11,765 nt of DNA from Caldifarciminota bacterium (GTDB lineage Bacteria; Hydrothermota; Hydrothermia; B15-G9; WFZT01): assembly GCA_026986235.1 (NCBI GenBank), contig JALSOY010000140.1, forward strand, positions 1 through 11,765. Direction: 5' to 3'. The notes under the pieces were generated by a model, which was given only the letters and a program-made list of their open reading frames with translations, did no database searches and was not told where the DNA came from. Positions within the stretch are counted from its first letter, which is position 1. The number at the start of each line of letters is the position of its first letter. The translations under genes were made by a program, and so were the position numbers. This document shows positions 10,911-11,765 of this stretch, in pieces.

Positions 10911-11765
10911 ACCACCCTCGCACGCATAAGGTCGTGCAGGTGGATGATGCCAATCGGGTGATTGTGGTCGTCAACCACGATCAACGCCGTAATACCATGT
11001 TGCTCCATTAAGTGTGCCGCTCTCGTTGCAAGCTCATCCTTCTTTATTACCTTTGGATTTCTTGTCATAACATCCCTTGCCTTTAACCTGAAAATGTCCT
11101 GCTTGTTGGTCAGTTCCCTTTCGAGTAACCTCCTCAGATCACCGTCGGTAAAAACCCCCACCACCCTACCCTCCCTATCAACCACACTGGTTATTCCCCT
11201 CTTAGAAGTCATCTCGAGTATAACCTCCTCCATGGAGGCATCCTCGCGGACCACGGGGACATACTTTTCCCCTGTTAACATCATATCCTCCACCTTCACC
11301 CAGATTCTTTTCCCTATGGCGCCACCTGGATGAAGTTCGGCAAAGTCCTCCAGCCTGAAATTCTTCTCGTAAGCGAGTACGATGGCAAGGGCATCTCCAA
11401 TTGCCATAGTAAGAGTTGTGGATACAGTGGGGGCAATGTCGTAAGGACAGGCCTCTTTTACTCCGGGTAAAGCGATTATCACATCCGCCTGACGGGAAAG
11501 TTCTGAATCCCTGTTCGCAGTAATTGCAATTATGGGTATGTCCCACCTCTTGAAAAGAGGGAGAAGGGTAACAAACTCGTCAGAATTCCCGCTTTTTGAA
11601 ATGGCCAGGATAACATCGTCTCTGCTAACTATTCCAAGGTCACCGTGGAGGGATTCCGTGGGATGAAGAAATATCGCCGGAGTTCCAAGACTGGTCATGG
11701 TGGCTGCAATTTTCTTTCCCACTATACCGGACTTTCCAATTCCTGTAACGATAACCCTCCCCTTT
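10907..11765 (-). CDS. kdsD: Arabinose-5-phosphate isomerase (KdsD/KpsF family), 5'-truncated by window edge
   Basis: The visible 285 residues are all but about the first 40 of a KdsD-type enzyme. It interconverts D-ribulose 5-phosphate and D-arabinose 5-phosphate in the cytoplasm, the first step towards Kdo of lipopolysaccharide. The SIS sugar-isomerase domain comes first: 'VTGIGKSGIVGKKIAATM', 'FLHPTESLHGDLG', 'ISKSGNSDEF', 'DIAPTVSTTLTMAIGDALA' and 'FAELHPGGAIGKR'. Two CBS domains follow ('VEDMMLTGEKYVPVV' to 'GVFTDGDLRRLLE', and 'ARDVMTRNPKVIKKDEL' to 'PIGIIHLHDLMRA'). The frame remains open to the window edge; the GTG at 11722 is an internal Val codon. The TAA stop (10909-10907) overlaps the convergent TAG. 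It supports a diderm, LPS-making organism. Confidence 0.93.
   Translation of the reverse strand, partial: KGRVIVTGIGKSGIVGKKIAATMTSLGTPAIFLHPTESLHGDLGIVSRDDVILAISKSGNSDEFVTLLPLFKRWDIPIIAITANRDSELSRQADVIIALPGVKEACPYDIAPTVSTTLTMAIGDALAIVLAYEKNFRLEDFAELHPGGAIGKRIWVKVEDMMLTGEKYVPVVREDASMEEVILEMTSKRGITSVVDREGRVVGVFTDGDLRRLLERELTNKQDIFRLKARDVMTRNPKVIKKDELATRAAHLMEQHGITALIVVDDHNHPIGIIHLHDLMRARVV

Noticed and set aside
11720..11722. GTG as the start of kdsD
   Set aside because: The frame stays open upstream and encodes the glycine-rich VTGIGKSG motif of the SIS domain, so the gene is cut by the window edge.

Overview
The window looks like a diderm bacterium with a compact genome. The evidence is a Kdo-pathway enzyme (arabinose-5-phosphate isomerase), a lipoprotein with a clear lipobox, an outer-membrane-barrel-like protein ending in Phe, and an exported protein whose tail resembles type IX secretion sorting domains. 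Proteins are rich in K, E, R, I and V, and Arg codons are often AGA/AGG, as in many thermophilic lineages. Omp28-like proteins together with a FlgD/T9SS-like tail suggest the wider FCB group or a neighbouring candidate phylum (WOR-3/Hydrothermae/Cloacimonadota-like). This placement is an inference and cannot be settled from the sequence alone.

Layout. (1) 2-616: the 3' part of a PHP-domain phosphoesterase. (2) 617-994: a MITE-like palindrome-rich element (621-929) flanked by an 8-bp direct repeat, then a good promoter with a palindrome between its -35 and -10 boxes. (3) 995-7317: a tightly packed plus-strand operon. It encodes a TlpA/ResA-like thioredoxin, an Omp28-like thioredoxin-fold protein with a secretion tail, a paralogous Omp28-like lipoprotein, a probable outer-membrane barrel, and a membrane-anchored GltD-type FeS flavoprotein. 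Junctions are ATGA overlaps or 3-nt gaps. (4) 9890-7314: a convergent minus-strand lutABC operon for L-lactate oxidation, with a strong promoter that appears to give a leaderless lutA transcript. (5) 9928-10321: a divergent intergenic region made almost wholly of palindromic repeats. It holds an older degenerate copy and an intact 211-bp element with 10-bp perfect terminal inverted repeats and an 11-bp target duplication. (6) 10322-10910: a consensus promoter, tRNA-Pro(UGG), and a small holin-like membrane protein probably on the same transcript. (7) 10907-11765: the 3' part of kdsD on the minus strand.

How the parts work together. The five-gene operon puts three exported CXXC thioredoxin-fold proteins beside an outer-membrane barrel and a membrane-tethered NAD(P)H flavoprotein. 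This is the best candidate for an undescribed system, possibly an envelope thiol/redox or export pathway. LutABC would feed electrons from lactate into the respiratory chain. The second main novelty is the repeat family. Both intact elements in the window lie directly against the -35 box of a promoter, and in both cases the last base of the target duplication is the first base of the -35 hexamer. Both convergent gene pairs overlap at their stop codons, so there is no room for intergenic terminators there.
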